A DNA stretch of 64,000 bases from Trissonchulus latispiculum. Taxonomy: Eukaryota > Nematoda > Enoplea > Enoplida > Ironidae. Each line of letters begins with the position of its first letter. Position 1 is the stretch's first letter. A program made the position numbers and the translations under genes. The stretch covers positions 1 through 64,000 of the forward strand of contig JASAND010007789.1 of NCBI GenBank assembly GCA_030248195.1, written 5' to 3'. This document shows positions 1 to 31,327 of this stretch, piece after piece. The notes beneath the pieces were generated by a model. It ran no database searches. It had not been told where the DNA came from and saw only the letters and a list, made by a program, of their open reading frames with translations.

Positions 1-963
1 TCCGCGATGATAAAATTAAGTTGTGTCCAGGTTGTTTTTTGATTGAGTCGATTCTGTTGTCAACTTAATTCTTTTGCTTTAGTTTCTTGATGTTATCTGT
101 TTGTGGCCTTAGCTTGCCCTTTTCTACTGCATTTGGTCTAAGTTACGAGTTACGTTTATGCCACGTTGCCTTTTGCATCCTACTGGTTCTCTTCGGTGCG
201 CCATGTGATGGCAGTTTTTATTGTTTTTTAATGTCTGAATTTGTGTTTTTATTGAATATTGAATCTGTTCAATTATTGAATATGTATTCTGGAGGTTCCT
301 GTCCCGAACGCCATCTGATGAATGTGTGAGCTGTGCATCAGGTTACTGTAGTATTTTTAGTCTTTTGCATCCGTGTTTAATAGTTTTCGAATGATCACAC
401 AGTTGTTTAATATTTTCTCTAACGTTTACATTGGGATGCGTTAACTTTGACACATTCATCAGGGATCAGTTTATCTGCTCCGATTAAGTTTGGTCTTCAA
501 CTTTTAAATTCTATCTCTCATTACCACTTTAAAGTTTTGAATTTTCTGGATTGCTGTTCACCCAGTGCGTCATGTGCCATGCTGTTTTGACGGTCATTGT
601 GGTATGTTTTTACAGAAAGGTGCGCACCCAGGTTTTTGCAAATGTAGCCTGTCTGAACGAATATTTCTGCATGTAAATGTTGTCGGTACACTTTTTATCA
701 GCTTTTCGACGTATCTAATCAGTGCGCACCCAGGTTGTGGTACCAGAACTTATGTTGTTTAAAATAGTCGTTTCGCTGTAATTGCTTTATCGTTGTTGGC
801 ATTGTGTCATGTTTTTATCGTTCAGTGTCATGTAAATGTATTTGTTTGACGGTGTAAATAAAAGACACGTTGTTAGTAGGTAGTTAGGTAGGTAGGTAGC
901 ACATCATCATCACGATCACTCATCGCTAGCGTAACTTACCGTAGACGGTTTAGTATCTTAGTA

Positions 964-1255
964 GTATGGTTTACTAGTAGCTTTGCTAGTAGTAATTGTC
1001 TACATTTTAGCAGTCTCCATCCTTTATTCGGTTTATGGTTTTACTTGTAGCTTTGCTAGTTGTAATTGTCTACATTTTAGCAGTCTCATCCTTTATTCGG
1101 TTATCGGTTCAAGCGCTAATGGTTGCGAATCTTGAGGGATTCGTAGTGATTCGTAGTAGCAGTATCAGTTGCAATCGACTGTATTTTATTATTTTCTCAT
1201 CCTTTTATCGGGTTATCGGCTTCAGATTAAGCTTTTGTGGTTGCGAATCGCGAGT
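964..1255. repeat. Imperfect tandem duplication
   Basis: A segment of about 75 bp containing GTAGCTTTGCTAGT, CTACATTTTAGCAGTCTC and CATCCTTTATTCGGTT occurs twice back to back (about 970-1035 and 1045-1105). A third, more diverged partial copy (CATCCTTTTATCGGGTTATCGG) lies near 1198-1222. It appears non-coding. Confidence 0.7.
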
Positions 1256-1289
1256 CCTGGATAGTTTCTGCTTTGCTACTATATCCGCC

Positions 1290-1435
1290 TGCCGGCTCGA
1301 ATCCGGGTGCAAAGCGTTGACGCGACTCCAATCCATACTTACTAGCTCAAGTCCGGCCGGAGCAGCTCAACTCCCATCGTACTGGCTCAAGTCCGCCAGG
1401 ACCGACTCATGTCCGTCGTAATCGGCTCATCTCCG
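1290..1435. repeat. About 20-bp periodic degenerate repeat (GGCTCAAGTCCG-like)
   Basis: Seven degenerate units recur at about 20-bp spacing. Each begins CTC or GCTCA followed by a TCC core: CTCGAATCCGG, GACTCCAATCC, GCTCAAGTCCGG, GCTCAACTCCC, GCTCAAGTCCGC, GACTCATGTCCG, GGCTCATCTCCG. The block is more GC-rich than its flanks. Its function is unknown. It resembles an old minisatellite. Confidence 0.65.
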
Positions 1436-1454
1436 CAGATAGTCTCGTCTTGCG

Positions 1455-1505
1455 GAGGGGGGAGGGGACGAAGCGAAGGGAGGGAGGGAAAGGGGAGAGG
1501 GACGG
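1455..1505 (+). other. G-rich run with quadruplex potential
   Basis: Runs of three or more G (GGGGGG, GGGG, GGG, GGG, GGG, GGGG, GGG) occur within about 50 bases of purine-rich sequence on the plus strand. This satisfies the simple G3+ quadruplex pattern. No gene is adjacent to interpret it with. Confidence 0.5.
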
Positions 1506-1553
1506 GAATTAAGGTGAACAAAATTATGTGATGAAAATTTAGAAATATATAAG

Positions 1554-1737
1554 TGTAAAATTGATCAGGTTTAGAGATTAAATTCCATTTCTTAGCAAAG
1601 ATACGTTATCATCCGATTTCAAAAGTATAACTGAAGTAGTTCAATAGTCAAGAACTTTTATAACTATTTCTATAGTGTTTGTTCATTTCACCAGCACTTC
1701 TTTAACTTTCTCCACTTAAATCGCGTTCGTCGCGACA
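1554..1737 (-). repeat. 3' LTR of the BEL/Pao element
   Basis: Direct repeat partner of 7735-7918, ending GCGACA on the plus strand. In element orientation it starts TGTCGCG and is preceded by a short purine run (GGGAG) that could be the polypurine tract. The left flank is the target duplication ATAAG. Confidence 0.9.
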
Positions 1738-2448
1738 CTCCCAAAGCGCAAGGTCTTTATTCCGTTTCCTAGCTTTCTCTGCGGCCTTTCGTCTATTTGC
1801 AGAGCGAAAACTGGATATGGGTTTTGAATGGTCAGGATCCAAACATGAGGAGCTCCCATCCCCTTCAAACGCCCCTTCAGATTTGGCGCCACCCTTTGTA
1901 GGTCCCCGTGCAACCCCAGAGGACCCGGAACCTGAACCGCTATGACCGTCCCCCAAATCCACAGTACTGTCGAACCGGGAATCAGGGTCTTGGATCCCGT
2001 CCTCGATTCCTGGTGTAGGAATGCTCCTAGAGGGTGGACCTTTCTCGAGGTGAGGGACAGGAACAGCTTCGCTAGAGGTCCTGGAAGGATCTTTAGAAGG
2101 CGATCCGGCAGCCAAAAGGCTGTCATCATCTTCAGCCTGTTCGGCAATATCCACCGTCATCCTTCCGGCATTTCCTGTTTCTCCATGTCTTGTTTCTAGC
2201 GGATACAATAGTTTCAAGGGTCGTTGTATTGTTCGACCGCCTCTGACTTGAACAATGGCAGACCTGGTTTGACCATCCCGGCTAACAATCAATTCTTCTA
2301 TTCTGCCCAATTTCCACTGACCACTTTTCTGACCCTTTTCTTTTACCAAAACCACGTCGTCAACTTCGGGAAATGCGTCTGTTTCTTTACATCGACGGTT
2401 TCTATCGTCTCGTTCTCTTAGGCTAAGCAAGTACTTATTTCGCCACAA
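1702..2448 (-). pseudogene. BEL/Pao integrase C-terminal segment (DUF5641-like), frame-shifted from gag-pol
   Basis: A 248-codon frame starting MWRNKYLLSLRERD, with LVKEKGQKSGQWKLGRIEEL and RPLKLLYPLE. This is the conserved domain that follows the integrase core in Pao elements. The stop lies inside the 3' LTR. The rest of the frame is Ser/Pro/Gly-rich and not conserved. It is separated from the main frame by the break near 2450-2800, so it cannot be translated as part of the polyprotein in this copy. Confidence 0.75.
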
Positions 2449-2579
2449 GCCCCAGAAAGTATGAAGAAGATTTTGCCCCTACTGCCACCTTTGTAAAAGG
2501 TGTTCAGCTGAACTGAGGTTTCTGGGTCTGTAGTCGTCAAGATCAGGAATATCCGGTATTCCAGTATTTCCAAGAGGAG

Positions 2580-2807
2580 TCATAAAATCGGCAGGTGTAG
2601 TACTTTTTCTGCAAAATCTTCGCTTGGAACAACTGTTAGTGGCCTTGAATTTACGATGGCTTCCACTTCAGTGATCACGGTCCAAAGCTGTGTCAGTGAC
2701 AGACGTCGGTTCCAAACAGTTTTCTTCAAGCACGTCTTCACTACTCCCACAAGCCTTTCATATAAAATCCACCCATCCACGGTGAATATTCCGGCAAGAA
2801 TAGCCAA
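2580..2807 (-). pseudogene. BEL/Pao integrase core end, displaced frame
   Basis: The frame carries YERLVGVVKTCLKK and IVNSRPLTVVP. This is the segment with the catalytic glutamate and the following conserved NSRPL motif of Pao integrases. It overlaps the end of the main frame at about 2741-2807 in a different phase, showing a frameshift inside the integrase. Confidence 0.8.
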
Positions 2808-5800
2808 TCAATACCTTCGGAACTGAAGTAGCTTTCGGTGGTTAGATCATTATCTTCTTGAGTCCAGACCTTTTGCAGAGTCTTATCTCCCAGTTTGAAG
2901 GTTCTCGCATTGTCTGAGATAAACTTTGACGGTTTTCCACGACGTGATACAAATCTTCTTACGCACAGCAAAAACTGTTCTGTGCCCATATCTTCGACAA
3001 CCTCGAGGTGGATAGCTCTTGTCACAGCACACGTGAACAGGCAAACCCATACCTTCGTCAACTGTGACTGAAATACATAAAGCGGGCCCAAATAATCAAT
3101 TCCTGTATAGGTAAAGGCGGGACTTTCTTCAAGTCGAAACGATGGCAGTTGTGGTACTGTTGGATATCTGTACGGTCCACCTTCCCATCGTCGACACACC
3201 AGGCATTTCCTCAGAATTGACTTGACGACAGCTCTGCCATGTGGAATCCAATACTCATTTCGTAGTTCTGCTAATGTGTGGTTCACACCGGAGTGGCCAA
3301 TTCTTCTGTGACAATCCTCCACTATCATAGCAGAGAAAACATCTCCTTTCGGCAATAACTTTGGAAACTTTGCCTCAGTAGAAAGTCGAGAATTTGCTAT
3401 TCGTCCTCCACACCGTAGTAGACCATCGTCATCTATAAAAAGCGACAACTTCTTCACGAAATCTTTGGTTCTGTTAGTTCCTCTTTTGAGTACTTCGAAA
3501 GATTCTTTAAAGTGTCTTCTCTGTGTAAGTGACTCCCAATATCTTCTTGCACCGCGTATTTCAGCTGCCAGCAGAGATCCAGAAATTGTGCTTCGATTCG
3601 TCAGCTTGTTCCGGAATCTCAACACCCATGCAGTTACGCGAAGCAACTTCGTCACAGTGCCAAACTTTTCGGGGTAGATGACTAAGGATTCTGTCAGGCA
3701 GACGGTATTTGCCATCTCAACGGTCGTGCAGGGATCGTCGGTAGCTTGATCAGCGTAGTTGTAAGCATAATCTTTCAGATTTTGACAGGGCCAAACGGCG
3801 TATGCTCGTACAAGCCAATCCGGCCCGTGCCACCAAAAGTCGGATTCTTTCACTTCACTGGCAGGTTTTCCTCCTGTTGGCCAGTCTGCAGGATTCTGGT
3901 CTGTCGGGACGTAATGGAACTCAACTTCTGGTAAACCTCTGATTTCTTCCAAACGATTCTGTACAAACACAGGCTGCATTCTTCTGCTTTGGATCCAATG
4001 AAGACAGCACTTTGAATCACTCCAAAGAATCATTCTATTCAGATCTCTTCGAATTTCTTGTTTCACAAATTTTAGGCTTCTAATGCCAATCAGTATCGCC
4101 AATAACTCAAGTCTTGGCAGAGAGACTTCCTTCAGAGGTGCAAGGCGGGTTTTCGTGAATAACAGATTCGATGTACGGCGTCCCGTTCCAGAGACAATGT
4201 AGATACACGCAGCATAAGCCTTGGCCGATGCATCACAGAAGCAGTGCAACTCCACATAGTTGTCTTCAATATCTATTTTCCTTTTCATTTGTATATCCGA
4301 TATGTTGATGAAGTCTTCGGACCATCTGTTCCAGTCTTCACAAAGTGCAGGGGGAATCTCGTCGTCCCAGGACAACTTTTCTTTCCAAAGTTGTTGCATC
4401 AAAATCTTAGCCTTTATCACTATCGGACTGAAGTACCCCAAAGGATCGTAAATGCTTGCAATCTTTTGGGTGATCATTCGCTTTGTGGCTTTCTCGGTTT
4501 TCTCCACCGCTTTGTTCTTTCGAAGGCAGATTATATCCTTAATCGAATCCCAGGACAATCCCAAGACTTTCACCATCGTTTCTGATGCTTTGTCTGCCTC
4601 TGGTAAACTATTCATGAGTTCAGTCGAGTTAGACATCCATTCGCGAAGATTCATTGAGGCGGACTTGAATAATTCTTTCGCTTCCTTGTAGTAGGTTTTA
4701 GCTTCCCCTGGAGTCATCAAAAAGCCAAATACGTTGTCGACATAAACATTCTTTAGTATATTCATGGCTACTCGGCTGCCAATACTTCGTAGATGATGCT
4801 CTATGGTGGCACCCAACAGAAACGGGCTACTGATGACACCAAAAGGGATCCGCTTGAATCGATACACTTCCAAATTCTCCTTTGTCGCATCTTTGCAGGG
4901 ATCCTTAAACCATAAGAATCGGGTGACATCCCTGTCCGGTATTTGTAGGCCGACCTGCAGGAACGCCTTTTCTATGTCGCTGATGACGGCAACTTCGCAA
5001 AGACGAAATCGCAGGAGTAGGCCACATAAGTTTTGAAGCAGTACTGGACCTCGGTATAGGCATTCGTTCAAGCTTTTCTTTCGGTAGCCAACCTTAGCAG
5101 ACGCGTCGTAAACGACTCTTAGCTTTGTAGTCGGTCTGTCCATATTTATGACACAATGGTGAGGAATATAATATATCCTAGGACCGTCTTGATGTTGAGC
5201 CTCTATCTTTTCGATGATACCAAGGTTCAACTGTGTCTGAATTGTATCACTGTAGCGTTGTCGGATATCAGGGAACAACTGCAGTCGTTTCTGAAGAGAC
5301 TTCAGACGTCCAAGTGATAGCTGAAAGGTGTCTGACAATTCTGGGTTTCTGTCCTTCCACGGCCATGTAACTTCGTATCGACCATCTGTGAACTTGACAG
5401 TTTTATTGAAGATATCTACCGCGTCATCGTCGTCGTTCGTCTGGCCATCGTCAGAAATCCCAATAGCATCTATGCGCCAAAATCTTTCAAGCTGATGATC
5501 AATGAAATGAGGCATCGCTTTTGGTTTGTCAAGAGCCAACAAGGAAAGAGTTGCAGGTTCTTCTGATCGTCGGTTAGATCTGCCTGAAATGATCCAGCCA
5601 AGCTTAGAGCGTAGTAGAACAAGATTTTCGCCAATCTCTATTCGTTCAGGCTGAACTAAGTCGAAATAGTATTCGTTACCCAGGAGCAAATCGATTCGAA
5701 CTGTTTCTTGCTTCTCCGGTAGTGAATCAGCTAGTAGAAGACCGTCGAACACCGACTTGTCCTCCAGGAGGATTGGTGATCTCTGAACTGGACACGTGAT

Positions 5801-7441
5801 GGTTGGAACTTCGTTGGCTGTAAGTTGAAAAAATGTGCCATCTGTAAGTTGCAATTTCAGTTGTACCACTGGAAGATTCATCTTCTTCATATCGTTTGAT
5901 CCAAACGTTCCAACCCATATCGTTTCCCTGTCTTCCACCTTTAATCGCAGTTGCTGCACTAACTCCTTTGTTACATATGATCGCTGGCTGCCTGTGTCCA
6001 TGAGGAGTCGAATCTCTGCTTCACGGTTGTTATCTGTGGAGCACACACGAACACGGGCAGTTTGCATGTGAACATGCTGGTTAGGAGAAACCATTGCCGA
6101 CTCCACCGCCGTATCCTGATCTTCTACGTCGGCACATGCTGTCGTCAGAGCTTTCGTTACCTTACTGGTGTCAAACTTCGTCGGGCATATGCTGCGATGG
6201 TGTTGTCCGTGACAATAGTAGCATGGAATCGGTCGAGGACAGGTCGTTGATTGATGTCCGGTTCTAGAACATATGAAACATCGATCTTTTAGTTTCGCTC
6301 TTCTCGAGTCGACATCCGGATATCTTCTACATTCGTCGGAAAAATGTTGACCAGTACAAAAGATGCAATGTGGAGATTTTCTATTGGGAGCAGATAGGGT
6401 ACCGACTGTTGTACCAAAAGTCTTTCTTTCTGAAATGCTACCAAAAGAACTAGAACCTTTATTCTTTATTCGGGGGTCGGCGAGACTAGAACTTGCTTGC
6501 GATTCGCGGGTTTCATCGTTACTGCCTAGCTCTCTAGCTACAATTTCTTCTTTTAAAAGTCTTCTTAGCTCATTCAACTCCCACTTCTTCAATCCATTCT
6601 TTCTGTTTAAGTCGATTCTCAAACATTCTGGCAACTTTGAAAGTATTAATGGAATAAATACTATTCCAAACTTATCCTCTGTAACTCCCATGGCTTCTAA
6701 TCCACGGATATGTCGTTCACATTCGTCGTATGTCTGTCTGAGCTTCGTTGTCGCATTAGAAGACGGAGATAGTCGAAACAAACAATCGAAATGGGCAAAC
6801 ACTACGGTTTGCTCATTTCCGAACCTTTCTTGTATAGTTTCTATGGCTACCTTATAGTTAGCATGGGTAACAGCCAATCCTGTTATTGCTCTTTCAGCAT
6901 CTCCTGTCAACAAACTCCTTAGATAATTGAATTTATCTACGTCTGTGAGAGTTGAATTTTGATTTATTGCCGAGTCGAACGAATCCCAAAACTCTCTCCA
7001 TTTTAGTGGACGCCCATCAAACTTCGAAATTGTCAGTTTTGGCAATTTAGCAGAGCCTTTGTATGAGTTGGGTGTGGTATTTTCTAGTAGGCCTGCTTGT
7101 TGTTCACTGTTTCTGTCTACACTTCGTAGCTCTTGTCTTTCATATTTTCTTATTCTGTTGCCTATTTGAATTATGCAATCATTGATCTGTACCTGGAATT
7201 CCACTGACAGGTTTACCTCATCTTCGATTTCTTCATCTGGAAGAACAGCAAACATTTCTTGGTCGGCATTTTCGATTCTTTGGTGCAAATCAAGAAGGTT
7301 TTCTCTGAGGGTTGAAAGCTGTTCGGCATCGTTCGGGTCATCTCTTGAAAGCAATTCATCGGCTTCATCTTTAAACTTTGTAGCATGATTTCGGAAGGCC
7401 GTTCGCTTGGCCTTCAGCAAAGGTAGTCGGTATTCAGCCAT
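2741..7441 (-). pseudogene. BEL/Pao gag-pol polyprotein, truncated by frameshift
   Basis: I place the start at the ATG at 7441 (MAEYRLPLLKAKR). The frame is open another 85 codons upstream, but those translate a 50-bp tandem repeat. Order of domains: DUF1759-type gag (KFDGRPLKWREFWDSF); two zinc knuckles (CX2CX4HX4C near 6240-6284, variant near 6186-6223); aspartic protease LLMDTGSQRSYV (about 5980-6010); reverse transcriptase with YVDN near 4731-4745; the Pao-specific IYDPLGYFSP; RNase H with HCFCDASAKAY; and integrase with an HHCC finger, the first Asp in TGIDYLGP and the second in SDNARTF. Pao RTs normally have YVDD, so the Asn is expected to abolish catalysis. The frame runs into unrelated residues at PWMGGFY. 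Confidence 0.9.
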
Positions 7442-7444
7442 AGC

Positions 7445-7594
7445 GAACTCGGGCAGGTGGTATCGGAAATCGGGGCTCCAATTACCACAGGAACGAACTC
7501 GGGCAGGTGGTATCGGAAATCGAGGCTCCAATGACCACAGGAACGAACTCGGGCAGGTGGTATCGGAAATCGGGGCTCCAACAACCACAGAACC
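7445..7594. repeat. Three 50-bp tandem repeats in the BEL/Pao leader
   Basis: Three near-identical 50-bp units begin at 7445, 7495 and 7545 (GAACTCGGGCAGGTGGTATC start). They lie just upstream of the gag start in element orientation. A 50-bp unit is not a multiple of three, so an in-frame protein role is unlikely. Leader repeats like this may affect packaging or translation, but this is inference. Confidence 0.9.
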
Positions 7595-7734
7595 ACAAGT
7601 ACCCAGCCACAATTGTCCACTGTTCCCCAGGAACCTCTCCCCAGGAAATCGGAATAGAAAGGGCCAACCAAAAGTCCAAAGAAATAGGATCATCAAATAG
7701 CCTCAAAGCGGGCTTTCGGCACCATAACAGAAAA

Positions 7735-7918
7735 TGGTATTGGATTCAGGTTTAGAGATTAAATTCCATTTCTTAGCAAAGATACGTTATCATCCGATTT
7801 CAAAAGTATAACTAAAGTAGTTCAATAGTCAAGAACTTTTATAACTATTTCTATAGTGTTTGTTCATTTCACCAGCACTTCTTTAACTTTCTTCACTTAA
7901 ATCGCGTTCGTCGAGACA
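7735..7918 (-). repeat. 5' LTR of the BEL/Pao element
   Basis: Same length as 1554-1737 and nearly identical from base 13 onward. The last bases in element orientation (7735-7747) mismatch the other LTR at about 7 of 16 positions. ATAAG follows at 7919-7923. Confidence 0.88.
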
Positions 7919-7979
7919 ATAAGGAATACAAAGGAATACTGTCCCTATTGGGGCCAGCTTGTCTATTTATGCCGGGCCT

Positions 7980-8035
7980 TCCGTAACACCTCTACGGGTG
8001 GATCAAATCCAATCCAATTCAATTCAATTCAAACT
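7980..8035. repeat. Short AATTC/AATCC tandem tract
   Basis: Pentanucleotide-like repetition of CAATTC and CAATCC (about 8005-8030), directly upstream of the first rabphilin coding exon. Simple sequence repeat. Confidence 0.6.
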
Positions 8036-8155
8036 AATTTTAATGCCGTACATACAAAATTCTTTGCTTTTTCAAAGATGTGCTTTTTAGTGTAAAAGTA
8101 GCATATGATTTGTATTCAGCATCCCTAGAAAAACTGTTTAACACTCATTGTATCG

Positions 8156-28273
<20,118 letters not shown>

Positions 28274-28574
28274 CGATGGTGTTGTGTGGACGGACAGGAT
28301 ACACATTCCAGAGACGATCCACATTCCAAAGATAACCTGGGGTTCATTCTTCTGAAATGTTCTGGTGTTCGGGATTTTGGCTTGTTCTATAAACTTTTGT
28401 TCTATGCAATTGATCGCTTGACAGATTTTTTAAGAAAGATGTATTGTAAAAATGTAACTATACTGTAGTTTGTACATACTGTAAAGGCACCATGCAACCT
28501 ACAGGTGAAAATTGAATGAAGGGCAAATTAAGGTTTGGAAGATTATAACCAGTCTTCATGCACTGGCTTCGTAT

Positions 28575-28686
28575 AATAAATTTTTAGATGAAGAAATGAA
28601 GGTTGCATTGTACATGTACAGTCTTGTGAGCATTGGTTTACTTGCTTTAACATATCAATTGCTTCAATTTTTGGGAATTGAATAAA
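28575..28686 (+). terminator. Candidate polyadenylation signals of the rabphilin gene
   Basis: AATAAA occurs at 28575-28580 and 28681-28686, 300-410 bases past the stop codon. Either could serve. The sequence does not decide between them. Confidence 0.5.
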
Positions 28687-29213
28687 GCTGATGGCTTAAT
28701 CACTTAACATATTTAGGGTGGTTCCGCTAAGTTTCAATACCCGCCAAAACATAGAAAACCGAACAATTACTTTTCCACAGCTATACAGGAGATACTTATC
28801 AATTGTAAAATATCAGTCAACATAATATACGGGTCCAATTTGCATAGTAACCAATATAGTAGATACAACTAATGTGCGTCACACCCCAAAGTGCGAAACT
28901 GAGCCATTTAAATTTGTCTCATGCGACAGACAGTGGGAAATATTCTGAATATTTTACATTTCTGAGCCCTGCAGTGAGTTCGGCTGCTGGTCAATGCGCA
29001 TTCAGGTTTTTCCGCTTTACTAATCCAGTGTTCGACTTTGCTCGACGACTCTTTGACAGTGCTCAACGCCTTGAACGGTAGTGTGGATTTGAAACCAGCT
29101 GCTTGGTGGGTGGATGGTCGTTCTCCGGTTGTTTGCTTTCTAGACGGAATCCAACCCAGAAGGCCGCCTGCTGGTTGTGGTTTGCACCTTACCGTTGTTT
29201 GACGGTTTCTTCT

Positions 29214-29257
29214 CCACTTCAAATCAGGCCGGATTGCACACTGAATTTAAGCATATT
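29214..29257 (+). pseudogene. 28S rRNA 5'-end fragment
   Basis: CTTCAAATCAGGC followed by CACTGAATTTAAGCATAT matches the conserved start of eukaryotic large-subunit rRNA, where CTCAAATCAGG and CTGAATTTAAGCATAT occur with similar spacing. The match fades after GCATAT, so this is a short relic, not a functional rRNA gene. Confidence 0.7.
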
Positions 29258-29390
29258 GCTTATAGCTTTAGCATATATAGGAAAAGTATTTCCATAGTAA
29301 CGGCAAGTGGACTGTGGGGTATAAGACGTTCAATCCTTCAGTGGCTAAGTTGCAGGTTTCCATGATTGGAGCTGGAGCCCATAAAGGATG

Positions 29391-31022
29391 CAAGGCCCGG
29401 GCGCATATTTCTAATCTGTGTAACTGGAATACGCATTCTAAAATGTGTAGCGTAAATACGCAAGCGATTAGAAAGTGTGTACTTGGAATACGCAGCATAC
29501 TTTCTAGTGTTTCACTATATGCTAATATTATTGGCTCATATAAATACGTTATATACCCATTGTGGTATTATATGCTGCATATAAATACCTTATGCAAATA
29601 AAATACTTTATGAACCTTCTAGCGGAGAAATACAAAAATATAACCGAACGGCAGTGTCAATTGGCAAAGCGAGGTTAGTGCAATGACAATGGCGCTAATT
29701 TAAAAATACTTATTTTGGTTAAATACTATATGCATACGAACCCATCTAAAAATAAGAAATCAACAAAAAAGTTAGAAAAATTCTAAAATTTTTTAGTATA
29801 AATTTCTGCGTTTTCATGGAAAACCAACGTTACTCAGAATTATTCTATTTCTGATTTTGCAGAAACTGTACTTAGGGGTTGTCTGTCTACCCCGCCAAAC
29901 GCGAACCTGAAGTTCATTTTTCAAGTCAGCTAGCTCAGCATAAACTAAAAAAGGTCCTAAGTTTTAGGTGTAATTTGTAAGTAGTAAGAAAGTTAAAACC
30001 GCGCATCATAGTCTTATATTCTGCGGTGGTCGTCGAAACCAGATATGCAAATTTTATTTTTTAAGATTTAATGTTTTTTAAAAATTCAAAAAATCCAAAA
30101 TTTTTCACCAATCAATCCAAATGTTTTGGAATACAATCATTCGGAATTTGGGCTAATTTGTCAAGCTTTGAGAAAAGTAATTTTGATAAAGATACAAAGC
30201 TATAGTTTACTTAAAAATTTGGGAGATGGGCGACATTGTTGACTTAACTTAGTTGTTTTGGTTAGCTCAAGATATACAAATATTCGATATTTTGCTGAAC
30301 ATGTGTAATTTTTTATTACTGTTAAAATGATTTGGAAGTATATAATATCTTGTTTTTCTATACGTTAATTTTATTCGCTTACACTATCAGGCTCAATTTA
30401 AGACAGAATTGTCAGTTTAGGCTGATATAGCTTTTGCTTTTTCTTTTGCTTTTGCTTTGCATAGCTTTTTTACATTTAGCAAAAATTTTAAATGAATGCA
30501 TTCTAAAACATTTGGATTGATTGGGGAAAATTTTTGAATTTTTACAAAACTAGCAAAGTATAGCATGTGGTTTTCTCTCTTCCTATCTTTGACAACCGCA
30601 GACGACTATACTAATAATACTAATACAGACTTTAAGGTTTTGCTACCTTTTGTAATGTTGCTTTCTTTTTTAAAATGTGTTCCAATGCATTCATATGGCA
30701 TTGATTTAACCAAAATAAGTATTTTCTAAAAAATTAGCATCATTATGCTAAGCTCCCTTTGCCAATTAGCACTGCCGTGCCGTTATTTTTTTAAATTTCT
30801 CCACTAGAAAGTTCATAACGTATTTATATGCAGCATACAATACCAAACACAATGGGTATATATATAATGTACTTATATGAGCCAACAATAGCATATAATG
30901 AAACACTAGAAAGTATGCTGTGTATTCCAAGTACACACTTTCTAATCGCTTGCGTATTTACGCTACACATTTTAGAATGCGTATTCCAGTTACACAGATT
31001 AGAAATATGCGGCCCGGGCCAG
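29391..31022. mobile_element. Non-autonomous DNA element with about 350-bp inverted repeats
   Basis: The left arm (about 29394-29720) and right arm (about 30700-31020) are near-complementary for over 300 bp. Outer ends are GGCCCGGGCGCATATTTC and the complement of GCGGCCCGGGCC. Shared inner blocks include TAACTGGAATACGCATTC and AACACTAGAAAGTATGC. The centre (29720-30700) is AT-rich without a transposase. The short frames at 29314-29601 and 30828-31204 are the two arms read through. No clear target duplication was found. The CAAGGCCC-like end suggests a hAT relative. Confidence 0.8.
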
Positions 31023-31249
31023 TGCTACTACAAGAGTGTGAACTTCTGTACAAGCGGATTGGTTTGAAGACAGAGCTCAATAGGACGTTAAATTGTTTAG
31101 ACGGAACCGGAAGGAGCTGCAAAATCCTCGCAGGTTTCGAGTTGATGACAGGTTCATATCCTGCAACGGCTGACTGCTGCCCTATGGTAACTGGGTCGGA
31201 TTAGTATCCTCTTGAAAGTGTCGAAATCGCCGATGCTTCGTTTTTTGGT

Positions 31250-31327
31250 CAGAGGTACTGATTAAGAGGGACAGTGGCATTCGTATTGCGACGTTAGAGG
31301 TGAAATTCTTGGAAAGCTGCAAGATGA
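31250..31327 (+). pseudogene. 18S rRNA fragment, left part
   Basis: GATTAAGAGGGACAG, GGCATTCGTATTGCGACG and TTAGAGGTGAAATTCTTGG are hallmark small-subunit rRNA sequence, with a small deletion after GGGACAG and a mutated end (AAAGCTGCAAGATGA for the usual ATCGTCGCAAGACGA). The gypsy element interrupts it exactly here. The rRNA continues at 35603. Confidence 0.88.

Larger units (their letters stand above)
1..1548. other. Unassigned sequence left of the BEL/Pao element
   Basis: No exon can be supported here. The open frames are short, lack family signatures and show no coding bias. A polyadenylation-like AATAAA lies near 856, so part could be the 3' UTR of a gene lying to the left, but nothing upstream is visible to test this. 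The right half holds tandem duplications (960-1255), a roughly 20-bp periodic repeat (1290-1435) and a G-rich run (1455-1505). These are listed separately. Confidence 0.5.
1554..7918 (-). mobile_element. BEL/Pao LTR retrotransposon, complete ends, coding part broken
   Basis: The element lies on the minus strand. Two 184-bp direct repeats (1554-1737 and 7735-7918) begin TG and end CA and are flanked by the 5-bp duplication ATAAG (1549-1553 and 7919-7923). A primer-binding-like TGGTGCCGAAAGCCCG (complement of 7709-7724) follows the 5' LTR by about 10 bases. Inside are gag, aspartic protease, reverse transcriptase, RNase H and integrase in BEL/Pao order. The LTRs differ at only about three sites except for a mismatch cluster in the first 12 bp. 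At least two frameshifts and a changed RT catalytic residue indicate a dead copy. Confidence 0.93.

Noticed and set aside
1716..2147. Second minus-strand frame over the BEL/Pao C-terminus
   Set aside because: It is a shadow of the DUF5641-like frame at 1702-2448, without family motifs.
28872..29210. ITS or 5.8S rRNA next to the 28S fragment
   Set aside because: No conserved 5.8S words could be found; only the 28S start is convincing.
30828..31204. Plus-strand frames that might encode a small protein
   Set aside because: They translate the right arm of the long-inverted-repeat element and its flank; the left arm gives the complementary nonsense.
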